From NCBI GenBank assembly GCA_033816765.1, contig CM066290.1, positions 4,092,001 to 4,156,000 on the forward strand: 64,000 bases of DNA, given 5' to 3'. Positions 39,243-51,400 of the stretch are shown here, piece by piece (the stretch's first letter is position 1; each line of letters starts with the position of its first letter). The notes beneath the pieces were generated by a model. It worked only from the letters and a program-made list of their open reading frames with translations. It had not been told where the DNA came from and did no database searches. The stretch is from Nothopassalora personata (Eukaryota > Ascomycota > Dothideomycetes > Mycosphaerellales > Mycosphaerellaceae). Both the position numbers and the translations under genes were made by a program.

Positions 39243-40949
39243 TTAAGGCAGTGTCTCGCAGAGCCACGTTGGGTCGTGGCCAGCGTCATTTAATCCGTCT
39301 CCTTTGGCCGAGCGGGGAGTAGGTGACGACTGGTGCGGCGAGGCATAGGCCCGCTGCAGAGGTTTCGGTGCCCTGCCAGATGTCGGCGATGCCGAAGGCA
39401 GACCCAGCTGCTCGGGTGTCGGAAACACGATATCTGTAGGTAGCCGCCCACGTCGTTGTTGAACCGGTCGCTGGACCATCTGGCGAGCTGCGCTGCTGTC
39501 CGGGAGCAGGAGATGCTGCGAAGCATCAGACGGCCTTGGCGGCACCTTAGGTGCATACTGACGCAGGATATCTGGAGGAGGATCTTCGCCGTGACGAGCC
39601 CTGTATCTGTCGACGTAGCCCTGAGCATGTGATGAATCGTCCATCAGCGAGGCTGCTGATCGATCGGTGGCCAGACCTGTTCTCTGCGGAAGTACGGCCG
39701 ATGTGGGTTCTGCTGTAAGAAAAGGTCCTGGTTCGTCCCTTCCCAGTTCGGGAAGCACGGTTATGTCGAACCAACAGTCCTTGCAAGTTTCGGCATGCAG
39801 TCTCGCTGCATAAGCTTCCAGATACTTTGCGCCCATCGGAGATGTGCGTTCAATCTTGTCCAGCAGGCTGTAGAAGTCTTGCAATGTCTGGTAGCTGCAT
39901 ACTCTCTTGGTCGCCACAGGAGGCGCAACATACTCGGCGGCTTTCTTTTTGCCTTTGCCCTTCTGCCCGATAGAGACTGGAGACACATCCTGCAGCGGCG
40001 GCCTCGTGTCAGATACCGCTCTTCTAACGGCCCTGACATGCGACTTAAAAAGTGATCGGGTTTGTGCAGTGGCAATCCCTTTCGATACTGCCATAGTGAG
40101 TGCTCTGAAATCAGTCTCACTTCTTGCTTTTGCGAAAAGAACTTCGAGCACAGCACTGTGCTTGACTGCCTTCATCGCAGCTTCGACTTTGCCATTGAAG
40201 ATCTGTGCGCCGTGCTGGGTGATGGGGACCTTCTTCTCCATACAGTCCATAACACTCTTGAGTACCGTATCCGTTTTGCTCCAATCTCGCAGGAGCTTGT
40301 GAACGGCATTTGCTTGCTGGTGGTTGTCTAGTGTTGTCCTCGACCTGTGATTTGCGCCATCTTCAGATTCATCCGAGCTGAGTTGCAGCGGTTCTGCTGC
40401 ACTGCCAGGCCCAGCGCTTGCTCTCGCAAGTGGCGAATTGAGAGCAGTTTCGCACTGAGCTTTCCAGACCTCCCAGCTGTTAGACGTGAGTATTTCCGCC
40501 CTCGCAACGATCCGCATTGCGAACTCCGCTTCCGCCTCAGACTTGAACGGGTAAGACGGGTTCTCCCTGCTTTGCTTGCCGCCATGGACGGTATCTTCAT
40601 CCTCAACAGCGGGATCGAAGATATCAAGCTCGGCATTGACAGCCCACAGAGCGATCTCATTCTGGCTTCTAGCCGAGTATGGTGTAACTCCAGTCTCCCA
40701 GGACAGTCGTTCGGCGACCAAGAAAAGCTTCCTCTGATGCGGCGTGGAAGGACGTGGTTTGGCACATTTTGCACAGACCGCTCCTTCTTCGTCACCTTGG
40801 TTGAGTGCCTTCCAAGACTGTTTGGGCAATTTGTCAAGAGGGCAGGGAAGTGAATGAAAGTCTCTGCCGACTCCGGATTGTGGATGACTTGGGAAGAGAA
40901 CCTGCATCTCCCGTCCGTATGCGTTTCGCAGATCGCGACTCTCCCTCAT
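39243..40949 (-). CDS. uncharacterised protein (568 aa)
   Basis: A single exon runs from ATG 40949 to the stop at 39243 with no interruption. A Cys pair (CAKCAK) lies near residue 60. A middle helical region (residues about 200-320) contains VHKLLRDWSKTDTVLKSVMD and AMKAVKHSAVLEVLFAKA, followed by a lysine-rich stretch KGKGKKKAAEY that could be a nuclear signal. Around 355-395 there is LQDFYSLLDKIERTSPMGAK and CKDCW. The C-terminal 150 residues are Pro/Ser/Gln/Arg-rich and probably disordered. I do not recognise the family. Helical N-terminal half and basic middle would fit a nuclear or chromatin-associated protein, which is only a guess. Confidence 0.75.
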   Translation of the reverse strand: MRESRDLRNAYGREMQVLFPSHPQSGVGRDFHSLPCPLDKLPKQSWKALNQGDEEGAVCAKCAKPRPSTPHQRKLFLVAERLSWETGVTPYSARSQNEIALWAVNAELDIFDPAVEDEDTVHGGKQSRENPSYPFKSEAEAEFAMRIVARAEILTSNSWEVWKAQCETALNSPLARASAGPGSAAEPLQLSSDESEDGANHRSRTTLDNHQQANAVHKLLRDWSKTDTVLKSVMDCMEKKVPITQHGAQIFNGKVEAAMKAVKHSAVLEVLFAKARSETDFRALTMAVSKGIATAQTRSLFKSHVRAVRRAVSDTRPPLQDVSPVSIGQKGKGKKKAAEYVAPPVATKRVCSYQTLQDFYSLLDKIERTSPMGAKYLEAYAARLHAETCKDCWFDITVLPELGRDEPGPFLTAEPTSAVLPQRTGLATDRSAASLMDDSSHAQGYVDRYRARHGEDPPPDILRQYAPKVPPRPSDASQHLLLPDSSAARQMVQRPVQQRRGRLPTDIVFPTPEQLGLPSASPTSGRAPKPLQRAYASPHQSSPTPRSAKGDGLNDAGHDPTWLCETLP

Positions 40950-41311
40950 GCTGGGTCGTTCTTCCTCGTTTCAATGAGCTCATATTGCCTCGGTCTTGCG
41001 TGCAGCGATGCGCAACGCCGATTATTCCGCACAGGAGTCAGAGTACATATCTGTAAGGTTCAGTCAGGACAGTGCTGACGGCGTAACGCGTCGAACGCGT
41101 CTCGGAATTGGAAGGTCTACCTTGGATAATCCTCGGCATTCTCGCTTCACTTGCCAGGCCACACGTCTTTGCACGTGACCGGCATTCGCCAACACTCCAT
41201 CCTCCTGACGACGGTGACTATGTGACGGTGGAGGTTGTCGGCTATGCTAGCTCTCTGCCGTGCTGCACCGTGGAACGGTAGGTCTCTCGAACCCTCTCTC
41301 GCATATTCATC
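40950..41311. promoter_or_regulatory. divergent promoter region
   Basis: These 362 bp separate the start codons of the 568-aa gene (minus) and the dehydrogenase gene (plus). A palindromic CGCGTCGAACGCG is at about 41088, a candidate shared regulatory site. Confidence 0.45.
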
Positions 41312-42327
41312 ATGGCAGCAGCAACAGGAACGGTTCCCTTCAACGTTGAAGGCAAGACTGCATTGATCACGGGCGCTGGCTCTGGTGGGTAGACGTGCGA
41401 CACTTGGAACAGTTCCCAGTACTCATTCCCATAGGCATTAGCCTATCCTTCGCCAAGCTCCTCCTCACTCGCGGCTGCAACGTGCTCATTGTGGATATCG
41501 CTTTACGGCCAGAAGCACAGGAGATAGTGGACAAGTATTCCTCCAGCGATGGACCCAGGGCAATCTTCGTCAAGGCCGACGTAACGGTCTGGCCTCAGCT
41601 GGAGAATGCCTTCGACGAGGCAGACAAGCAGTTCGGTGGCATAGACATCGTCTGCCCCGGCGCAGGCGTGTTCGAGCCACACTCTTCAAACTTTTGGAAC
41701 CCACCAGGCGGTGACAAGGCCAGAGATCCTATCAATGGCACTGAGAAGGAGGGCATTGGCCATTATTTCACCCTCGATCTGAATCTCACTCATCCTATTC
41801 GAACCACGCAGCTCGCCATATCTCGCTTCCTCAACCCCGCCGAGAAGGGCGAGCAGGCGTCGGCGGCCAACCCGAAACGAGTCGTCCATATCAGCAGCAT
41901 TGCAGGTCAGATGCCGGGCTTTGCAACTCCACTGTATCAAGCATCGAAACATGCCATCTCTGGCTTCATTCGCTCCCTCGAGCCTCTCGACCAAACCCTC
42001 GGCATCCGAGTCAACGGCGTCGCTCCGGGTGTGATAAAGACTCCGCTGTGGACAGAACACCCAGAGAAACTTCAAATGCTGATTGCAGAGCAAGACGAAT
42101 GGGTTGCCCCGGAAGAGGTTGCAGAAGCAATGTTGAGGTGTGTGGAAGACGACGAGATTGGAGGCGGACACGTGATGGAGGTCACAAAAGGACGAACAAG
42201 ATATGTCGACTGGAGGATGGATCCAGGTCCGCAAGGTCCAGGCGCTACCGCAAGCGGCAGAGCCACAATGGTGAAGGAGGTGTTTGATTGGTTAGCTCAG
42301 CCCGGCTGGGGTGCTACAAAACGATGA
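41312..42327 (+). CDS. short-chain dehydrogenase/reductase (321 aa)
   Basis: Exons are 41312-41384 and 41435-42327. The 50-bp intron (GTGGGT to CATAG) joins TGAGSG to ISLSFAKLL, restoring the glycine-rich NAD(P)-binding motif at about residues 20-27. VDIA after the second strand suggests NAD preference. CPGAG replaces the usual NNAG. The catalytic Ser is in HISSIAGQ and the Tyr/Lys pair in YQASK, followed by NGVAPGVIKT. These are the marks of a classical short-chain dehydrogenase. The overall shape, with a C-terminal EDDEIGGGHVMEV segment, resembles fungal members of the 15-hydroxyprostaglandin dehydrogenase-like group. The substrate cannot be told from sequence. Confidence 0.92.
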
Positions 42328-42661
42328 CCATCCACGCCTTGAATAGGGGCACGAAGGCAGAACATTGAAATGGTATCATTTGCACGACTCTTGCCGCTGA
42401 TGACGCTAACATACTCTCGTACGCGCAGCTGACGCAAGATCCTTCATCCACAAAACAGATCCCAAGCCCAACATACCAGAAACCTTTTCGCTCAACCCGT
42501 GTCTCATGCGCTTCTCGATTCTCGATTCTGTTCATCCTGTTGATCCCATTCCAAGCTCCTCAAACTCCATCATCAAATCATTACTCCTCATCGTTTCCAT
42601 CATACGCCCGTCAACACCGATTGCTGATCATATGGACATGGATCATGCCTCGTTCACGCAA

Positions 42662-42913
42662 TCAGTAAAGCTGACTGTTCAGCTCATCCCGGATCTGCTG
42701 CGCGATCGAGGCATGTCTCCACTTCCTCCTAGCAGCTGCCGCCTCTGCAGAGATCTTCGCATCCCTGCTTGGATCGTCGAAAGCGAGATATCGATCCGCA
42801 ATGGCGTTCGAGGCTGTGCTGCTGAGACGGACGGCCGCTCGATTGGCTCCGATGCTCCAGGCTGCGACGCCGAAACTTCCGAGTAGGAGGGCGGATCTTG
42901 TGAGGGCGGACAT
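42662..42913 (-). CDS. small protein with N-terminal hydrophobic segment (83 aa)
   Basis: I chose ATG 42913 (MSALTRSALLLGSFGVAAW); the frame extends upstream to 43147 but that part is low-complexity Ser/His/Gln, typical of a 5' leader. Residues 5-25 are hydrophobic and end in SIGANRAA. The rest is Ala/Arg-rich and helical (KISAEAAAARRKWRHASIAQ, then IRDELNSQL). It could be a small mitochondrial membrane protein. The family is not recognised. Confidence 0.6.
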   Translation of the reverse strand: MSALTRSALLLGSFGVAAWSIGANRAAVRLSSTASNAIADRYLAFDDPSRDAKISAEAAAARRKWRHASIAQQIRDELNSQLY

Positions 42914-44000
42914 GTTGTCGTGCTGTTGTATCGTGTACTTGTGGTGGTTCAATGTTTGAGAGAGAAGATGGAGTTTTCTCTTGTGGGTCGTGGCTTGTTG
43001 GCTGAGTTGATGATGTTTACACTGGCTACTGCTGCTGTTGCTACGGCGAGGTAGTAGTGTAGGTGGGATTGGTAGACTGTTGTTGTGACTGCTGCTGCGA
43101 TTGATTGCATGCTGAAGATTGGTTGGGAAGCAGGACTTGACTGACATATATATAAGAAGGAGTGGTAATGCTGCGTGTTATCCTACCTATTGTGCGTGCC
43201 TGATACATCACCGTGCTGGACTGCCCGACGCTGTGGTATCAGGAGAGCCGATGATGTTGATGTGGTATGGAGTCTCGATATGTGTGGCGTGATACATCTC
43301 TCCATGTTCAGATCGCCACCACTTTGTCTTGCGAGCGGCGAAATGCGATGGTCGGAATGCCGAGATGTTCCGGACATTTCATATCGTCTGCAGGGGAAGC
43401 ATCTGCAGCTTGCCTCACCAGCTGGCATGATGACATGATGGGACGAGCGTGACATAGTCGTCAAAGTCTTGTCCCGCTGAAACTTCCGATTCACCTACAT
43501 GGAATCAGAACTTGCCGATTCGCCAGCGAGATGCTTCTGGTGTACTAGCTGGAGACACAGGACAGTTGCCGTCACATGCTTCAGTCCATGGGGTTCACAG
43601 ATAGTTCTTAGTTGATGGCAGGGGACGAAGAAGCTCAAACTTCACTGCTTCAGAATGCTTCATCAACGCGTCGTCAACGTATGCGTCTGCTTACCGTCGA
43701 GGCCCTTCCACCCCAGAGAGTGAGGTCGAGATATAGCGCCTGGTCAAGAGATGAGTGTGGACCCGAAGATTCTCGCAGCTACACACAGCTTTCAAAGATG
43801 GTGTGGGCAAGTGGTATTCCCAGGGTATGCATTTTCAATTAAGCAAGTAGTGCTGCTCTATCCGATGATTATCACGCATACCGCATTACGTGTTTGTAAG
43901 GACTGTCTGTTTCGCACCATAGCCGCATCTTGCGTTATTCTTCTGCGCCATCCTTGTCAGCATATTCGGAACGAAAGACAAGGTAGCGACAGTCACCAAT
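42914..44000. other. intergenic region
   Basis: No supported gene. The 5' leader and promoter of the 83-aa gene lie at the left end, rich in CAA/TTG triplets. Confidence 0.5.
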
Positions 44001-44374
44001 CTACCAGCCGCCGTTGCTGTAGCTGTAGCACTCATAGGCGCTGACGGAATATGCGTAGGAGTACGAGTACTCTTCGGTATATGGTTGGCACCACCTAACA
44101 ATCATCAGTGTTCGTCTAATCGATCTATATTCAGGCAAAGCACTTACGTTCCGTCATCCTTCTTGTAGGCCTGCCAGTTCTTGACAGATGGGCAGTCCTG
44201 CTTCCAGTCCCTGTTGCGAGCCTCGATGGCGCCAGCCTGATTGATATCAGTACACAGTCGTGACACGGATGCGTGCGATTAGATCGGACTGACATCTACG
44301 GGAGCAGCTGCTGACATCGCCATGGCGGCGCTGGCAAAGAGCGCAAAGAGTGCGGTGATGGTCTTGTGTTGCAT
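44001..44374 (-). CDS. small secreted Tyr/Ser-rich protein, candidate effector (87 aa)
   Basis: There are three exons, 44374-44294, 44236-44148 and 44094-44001, with introns of 57 bp (GTCAGT to AATCAG) and 53 bp (GTAAGT to TGTTAG). Both joins keep frame. Signal peptide: MQHKTITALFALFASAAMAM, likely cleaved after ASA or before APVD. The mature protein has three cysteines (QDCPS, TWCQP, YECYS), a charged region AIEARNRDWKQ, and a tail rich in Tyr and Ser (EEYSYSYAYSVSAYE, then SYSNGGW). Size, secretion and a small number of Cys fit a fungal effector or surface protein. No intact single frame reveals it. The family is not recognised. Confidence 0.75.
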
Positions 44375-46682
44375 GTTGGTGACTGTGTCATCCTGATGAT
44401 GGATAAAGGCGAAGTATTGACGGCGTGACTTATGAATCTGGAGGTACTGGAACGAACTGTGTGTAACAAATTGTGTGATGACAGTGGAGAATGGATGGCA
44501 CGGTGTCGACTTCTTTATAACTCTTCTGTCGCCCTGAGGCCGTAGAACCCGGACGCAGACGGAAGGTCTCGTTTTTACTCCGCAGACCGCTATCCAGCGG
44601 AGAGTATCTGAGCAAGTTTAAACCATCAGCTATAGTAAGGTATTTCTGAACATGCACAATACGCCCTGAGTTACTGGTTGAGTCGCTGACCATCCCAGCC
44701 CACTATCACCTTATGGAGAATATGGTAGACGTCGAGATTGGCCCAATACGCCAGCGACTTGCGTATATGCCTGGCTAACGATGAGGCGTCATTGTGGAGA
44801 CTCACTGCATGGCCTGGTATGGTGTAAGCCTGTACTCGGTCCAGCTGCACTATGGAAGTGGTAAGGTCTCAAGGACCAGCCGCGCAAGTCACGCCATTTG
44901 GAGCTGGAAATACCGTACAAAATGCGGTATCGTGGACGTGTCGGAAGGTCATCTTGGTCGTTAAGTCAACAAGAGTGCTCGTTAGTTTAAGATTCTCACA
45001 GGGTTGACGCTCTGCGCCCAGGACGAGGGTACCGGTAAGAACCATGCTGCACTTCGACCACATCAACATGCAAGACATGAACAGGGTCTCTGTCACGCCT
45101 GAAACAATGATCACGATAGCTATGCGCGTACTCAAGGATTCAGCAATGACATTCTTCGTAAAGAGGATGATCATCGTGTAGCGAGGTTTGCGAAGCTCTC
45201 CGTACCGCGCCATGTATGCCACGTTTATGTGGCGACCAAGGCACTGACTCAACGAGCAATGTCGTGTCAGCCTGTCTTTACAGACCGGAGTATCTGAGCT
45301 CTCGCGATGGCGAAGCTCATTGACTGCTGCCGAGAGCTCAGAATACGACCGTTCGATTGCATTTCTTGGAGTTGCCTGGCGAGCGCTCTTCGGTATGATT
45401 AGAAGCGTAAATAGCTCAGGTTGACGTGCCGTGATTCCCGCCCAAACCCAGTCTTCAGGATGTGTACAGGTAGGCAAGTTCTTTCACCCGTTAGCCACAA
45501 CGCATGCAATTATGCTCACCAGGTTCCGCGGTCCCCGGCATGAGCTATGGCATCTGCTTGTGGTAGATGCGCGATTGACTCGATGATGCCATATATCTCA
45601 CCTGGCGAATTTGTAAATCTGAGATTGCTGCATTTGTGCGACTGGTGCCTTCACATGCCAGTCCGTTTGGTCTTCGAACAGGGTGTATCACTATTCCTGT
45701 CCGTGCCGTCGACCCGGCTAGGTGGCCGACAGAAAGCCACAAGAGCAAGTGATCTGGGCGGTCGAACGAGGTTGTACCCGGGATCGATGTATCCCTCCTC
45801 GCCTGTCGCTTTCAAGTTTTGTGGCGATGTAGCGGTGCTTATTGTGTGCCGATGAAGACTATCCTGTCCAGAGTAAAGCGATTAGTCGTATGGCTTTCGC
45901 TGTGCTCGAGAAAGTTTTACTTCGAGAGATTCGCCGACCTGTATCACCAGCTTCATGGCTAGTGCATGGGAATCAACTCCACGTGCCTCTCCGTCTCCAC
46001 TGGTCTTCCAAGGTCCACATTGCGTCAAGCAAAATGCAAGCACTGCCGCCGAGCTAATGCAAGCTTCGCGCCACACTGTGCGTGTGTCGATCGCTCGGGT
46101 TAGACGTAGACGCTGCCATTTTCGCGCACTTGCAGCTTCTCAAAGGTTTCCAGAAGTCCTCGATGATGTGTAATGAAGTCGCCGAGGCCACCAGGCAGGT
46201 AATGATGCCTCGAGGAACGAAAGTCGCGTTGTCGCTGATTTCCGTACATCATGAATGGACAGCCAGGACCGTTGAGTTGCTGGCTTTTGCCGGATTGGCC
46301 AAGTCATAATTCGACAATTTCTCGTATGTCGCAATAGCAGATAGCTTTCACATCTCCTAAATGGGCCCACCGTGATCATATCAGCGCTGGTGTAGCACGC
46401 CGAGACTGGATCTGCAATGAGAACGCTCATTCGAATCGGGAAAGTTCGACCCTGCATTCTCATGCCTACGCTCAATCGACCTCCTTTATGGAATTTGGAG
46501 ACCTCCTCTGTGAATGCTTAGCTCGTCAGAATTCGCCACCTACACGTCCATGGCTTAGGCAGCTGTCCTGTACAATCAATCAGCAAGGCGAGACACCGAT
46601 CACTGCTCAAGGACACGCACCATTCGGCGATCGGTTCCTAGCGACAGACTGTCTCGGATTACAATGGTTGATGTTATGACAA
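44375..46682. other. gene-poor region, nothing supported
   Basis: The longest frame (44869-45477, minus, no ATG at its start) includes a hydrophobic stretch near its middle (IAIVIIVSGVTETLFM) but has no family signature. Other frames overlap each other. A decayed gene is possible. Confidence 0.5.
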
Positions 46683-48400
46683 TCACACCTTCTTGGCCTT
46701 GAGCAATCCTTTCGACGTAAGCCAAGTCTCGTCATGCTGCCTTCTTGAGCCGGCTGGTATAGGCGCTTGACCCTGCCGCGCTCGCAATTCGTCCTGAAGA
46801 AGCTCTCTAATCTTCCAAGAACGTAAGCACCATACTGCAGCCGCACCGATTAGATAGGCAAACCCAACAAAGATCTGAGCAGTGAGGTATCCGGAGGTCG
46901 ACACAATCTCCAGCGCGACGCCTTCTGCAAAGGTAGTAGGTATGACCAGCGGGAGGCATATCATCCCAAATGCTAATGGAAGGCGCTTGATACCTACAAT
47001 CTCGACAGTGACAGGCACAACAGTCGCCCAGAATGTCCCAGTCACCATGCCACTGAACAGAGCGAAGATGAGCAGCAGTGCGTAGCTCTTGGCTGGAATC
47101 CAGAGTGCGAAAATGAAAATGCCACAAAGTGCGGTCATTATGCCGGCGACGTTGATTCGACCAAACGTGTCGGACAGATAGCCAATTGCCGGGCGACCCA
47201 ATGCAAGACCGAGGTTCAGTACAGCTCCCACGACAGATCCTTGCTGAGCTGTGAGGCCGATTGACAGGGCATAATTCGGTAGCGAGTAGAGGAGTACGAT
47301 GTACCCCAGTTCAGTCTGGCACCAAAAGTTACCGGGTCAGCAGGTGTACAAGACATGCGAAGGTGCCTTACCATCCATCCCCAAAGGACAATCAACCAAG
47401 TCGAGACGTGGGTCATCTCGCGAATGTCGAAAGCCCTTTTGTGCGTCTGCACCATCTTGTTGCGATCCTTCAGTAACACTACACAAGCAAGGTTGACGAC
47501 GAGTGTTGTGACGGCGAGCACGACGTAAGTCTTTCGCCAGCCGATGCTCTCCAGACCAGCTCCAGCTCCTGTCAAACCGACAATTAGAATCACTCTCTCT
47601 CCCTCGGGGGACCTCAGGGGAATGGATTCTTAGTTGGGACAAAATACCAAGGTTATAAGCAAGGCCACCAAGGCCAGCCCCAGAAGACGCGAGACCGACG
47701 GCTAGACTGCGCCGCTTGGAGAACCACTGCGGCAGAACGGCAGAACCTGTTATATAAAGAAAGCCCATGCCATAGCCAAAGCAGGCGCCTTGGCTGAGAA
47801 AAAGATGCCAAACTTGTGTGGCATACGATGAGGTCAACATGGACGTAGAAACCAGCAATGTTCCAATGAGGAGAGACACTCTTGTGCCCAGCTTCTCGTT
47901 ACACAGAGATACAAGTGGAGGTACCAATAAAGATTGACTTATGGAGAGACCGCCGATCAGTGCGTATTGAAGATGCGTAGCTCCGTTGAAGGTGTCGTTG
48001 GAAAGGTAGTATGCGAGAACTAGATGACAAAGTATTAGCGTCGCTCCAACGACTGTCATGAGCCACGCAGCTTATAGCAGTCTCGACTGCCGTCTGGAAT
48101 GTTGCAGAGGATCGCTTACAGACACCCCAAGCTGAGTTCACACCCCATGTATGCGCATTGATCTGGTCTGGTTCAGTACGTGTCGCTATTCAAATAGCGT
48201 CTGGGACGACTGACCAGGAACAAACACGCTGCTACGACCCAGCCGTATCCTCCATCGGGCGGTACATCCTCACGCTGGGCGATATTGGTTTGCTATGGCC
48301 CCGTCAATTGCTCAAGCTCTATGGTTGATGTGGGAGTTAGTTGATGGCTAGACTCGTTAGCAGTCTGTGCAGACGAAGTTGCGGTTTGCGTTGGCGCCAT
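46683..48400 (-). pseudogene. MFS monocarboxylate-type transporter with one early in-frame stop
   Basis: Five exons: 48400-48215, 48162-48120, 48019-47648, 47568-47372 and 47315-46683. Introns are 52, 100, 79 and 56 bp, all GT..AG and in frame. The fungal monocarboxylate-transporter-like pattern is clear: PPDGGYGWVVAAC, then NAHTWGVNSAWGVF, LAYYLSNDTF, the GGLAYNLG segment, and GRPAIGYLSDTFGRINVAG in the second half. There are about twelve hydrophobic segments. Nominal length is 476 codons, but codon 36 is TAG (48295-48293), before the conserved part. CAG to TAG would explain it. No later in-frame ATG precedes PPDGGYGW, and no good donor allows the stop to be spliced out. Either it is a recent pseudogene or an unseen upstream exon bypasses it. 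Confidence 0.8.
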
Positions 48401-51400
48401 GGTCAGCTGGGTCTGAAATCTCACATATGCTCAGCTGCAACAAGTTGGACGACATGTTATATCGGAGCGTTTCGGCACAATGTGATCATACCCTGGCAAC
48501 CCGGAGACCGGCGATGACGTTTGACGGAACGCGCTAAGACGCGTCGCGTCGCGTCTGACCAGTCGCACCCTGGATATTTTGAATGGATAGCTCAGATGGA
48601 CGTGACGGCTAGCCTCTGCCGCCGCGATGCCCAGAATTGGGAGGCATCGTGGTTCCCCCTGGGCGGATTAACAGGTGGAAGAAGATCGCGGTGAGCGATG
48701 TGACGGTGAAGGCACCTCTGATCCACGATGCGATGCAAGTGACAGCAGAGAGAGGGCAACCGCCACGACCGCCCTCACCACCCTCACCACCCTCACCACC
48801 CTCGCCACCCTCGCCACCCTCGCCACCCTTACTGCCGCGTTTGCGACCTTTTCCGACAAACCCCAACTGTGAACGCTACAGAATCTGCACCAACCGGACT
48901 CGGCTACCTACGCATCTTCCTCGCTTCAAGCCCGCCAAGAAACCGGCACAGAAGCTTACGCCGCCCGCTTCGGCTCCCACGACATTCCCTGGATTTCGCC
49001 CGCCAAGACAACCGCCGCACAGAGTCTCTCGTCGGCCAGAACGCCATTCCCTGGGCCTGGTTCACCTCCCGACACAGTCTTCAGTAAGCTCTACGACATC
49101 ATGGTGATGCAGCGTCCTACCATGTGCCAAGAGGCGTCGAGAAAGGGGTTGGGGTCCTAGAGCTGGGGCTCTGCTGGGGCATGTGCCACAAGTGGCAAAC
49201 CGGCTCCTGTCGGCTTCTGCTATTGACAGACATGAAGACATCAGTCGTCTACGGAAGCAATACATTTGACTGCATACGGGAGAGCTGTCGATGAGGTCGC
49301 AAACGAACGCCCGGCTTCTTGCTTGACTCACAGTCAAACGAGATTCTGGACATCCTGTCATTCGTCCTCTGCCCAGGACCTTCTCAGCAGGAAGCGCCAT
49401 CAGATTCTGAATGGGTCCCCTCAAGCAAATCACCCCTCAAGCAAATCACCAAGAGCCCGTTGACGACCATTACAAATCGTTCTTGACCTCGTCAAGAGCT
49501 TCCTAACGACGACTATATCGTCCCTCATTTACCCCTGACCTTGCGACTGCTGGCGGTACCATCTAAAACTCAGGTCAGAGACTGACATGGCGTTGACGGT
49601 CAATCCACGCTTACTCATTCCCTCGACCTGCCGTCCGTGTATCACCGCCGAGTCTGGTGGCCCACGCGGATGTCACTCTGATTTCTCCCGGAGCGAGAGG
49701 ATGCTTGTTGACATCAGGACAGACGCCGTCACTGCTGTGGACATCGATAGCGATGGGCTCGAAGGCATTGGTGCACCAGGTCATAGTCGGTCGCTCTAGC
49801 GCGGCTTCGCACATTTCGTTGATCGTCTGGAAATAGTTAGCTCTGATCCCTTCCGAACCAACTGGAGCTGGTTTTGTTACACACTCGCCAATGGCCGCAC
49901 TTCTGCCATGTGATCATCGTTGAGTAACACATTTCCCCGGTGCTCTGCAAGGCTGAAGAGCACAACCCCAGGCGGTAGACCCAGCGTCCGACCCCTTATA
50001 TGTTGGCCTCAAGAAAGTGGCGCGGCGGAGGTCTTGAGCCGTCGCCAGGTCTGGTGGCATCCACACATGTGTTGCAGTCGGAGCTGCTCTGCTTTGGCAT
50101 TGGAAGAGCTTCCCCATCGACGTATTCAAGGCGACATGTCGTGCACGATCATATCTGCTCCGCGCATTGTCTTCACGATCGTCAGCTCTTCAAGGTTGCA
50201 AATGGCGCAGAAAGCGGCTGGCTTTGGGTCCATGGGAGTCTAGACCCGGATTCTCATGTATAGACGCCGGGGCACTGCTCTGATTCGTCCCACCACGACT
50301 CGATTTCTCTTCAGCTCACAGCGCCTGTCCCTGGTCTGATGGCATCGAGCTATGCTGCAAGAAGCGAATTTAAAATTTTCGTGCGTCATGAAGTATGGCC
50401 ACTTGAACTTCGCCCCCCCATCACTACATGCAAGCGACCACATCCTACAGCATTATTCTCGCCTCTCGAGCAATGTGGCTAGCCTGAACGGGCATTGTCT
50501 GTTTTGTCAGATTGTGGCACCCTGTTGTGCTTAAAGATCAGACTTTGGTGTGCAGGGTCGGACGGGTAAAGAAAGGCATTGCATCAGGAGTCCGTTTGAT
50601 CGAGCGGGAAGTACGTCTCCAGGTTTAATCTGCAGCATTTCCGAGCCATCAAGTCCTTAGCTCTTCCTCGCAGCTGAACGATATTTACTTACTGCTGCCC
50701 ACCGAAGCTCGATCCTGTCATTATGTCTTGTGACCTTTCAAGACGTATGTATATGTGTGATGTGCTTGTTCCCAGGTCTTGTATTCATGTTTCTGTTTTC
50801 TACCGGCAATACCGTGGGTCCCATCCATACGTCAATCTCTAGCAGCAATTCAAGATGCCAGCCAGGAAGACTCAGATAAAGTTTGCTAGTGTGTTCTGCT
50901 CTCGGCCCCCGAGCGAGACGTGTCACAACCCGGAAAGCGTCAGCTGTTCCACCGGTCTCGGACAGGATCATACCTTCTATCTGCAGCAACGCGCCTTTGG
51001 TCTGTAGGCTGTCAAGGACCCAAGCATGATATCAGGGGAGCCACTACACATACCATTGCTGGCGTTGATGCCACTGCTGACCACAGCAGCTCGTGCTTGG
51101 CGCTGCGTCGCGGGGACGTCATCGTCTTCCGAGCTCGGTGTCTCCGCCAGATGATGGCGAGGCAGAGCATCTCCTCGAGCTTGGCGTCCATCACGGTACC
51201 TGAATACATGCCAGAGCATCCAGCGAATGATCCAGTTCGGCTCGTGTGGATGATCAGGGTCGAAAGCAAGCTCGTACAATATCTTGGTCGCAGGCCCGGC
51301 ATGGTGGTATATGTATGAGATCTCGCTGTTCATGATATACTCTGGGACTTGTGAGGTGGTAATGGATGGGCCACCCGCTCCTGGAGACGTCCCGTTGCTA

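Noticed and set aside
44869..45477. 202-codon minus-strand frame with a hydrophobic stretch
   Set aside because: It starts at TTG, has no family signature and no splice structure; I left it as a possible relic only.
48637..49107. Pro/Ser-rich 156-codon frame
   Set aside because: Its repeats come from a 9-bp minisatellite and all three frames stay open through it.
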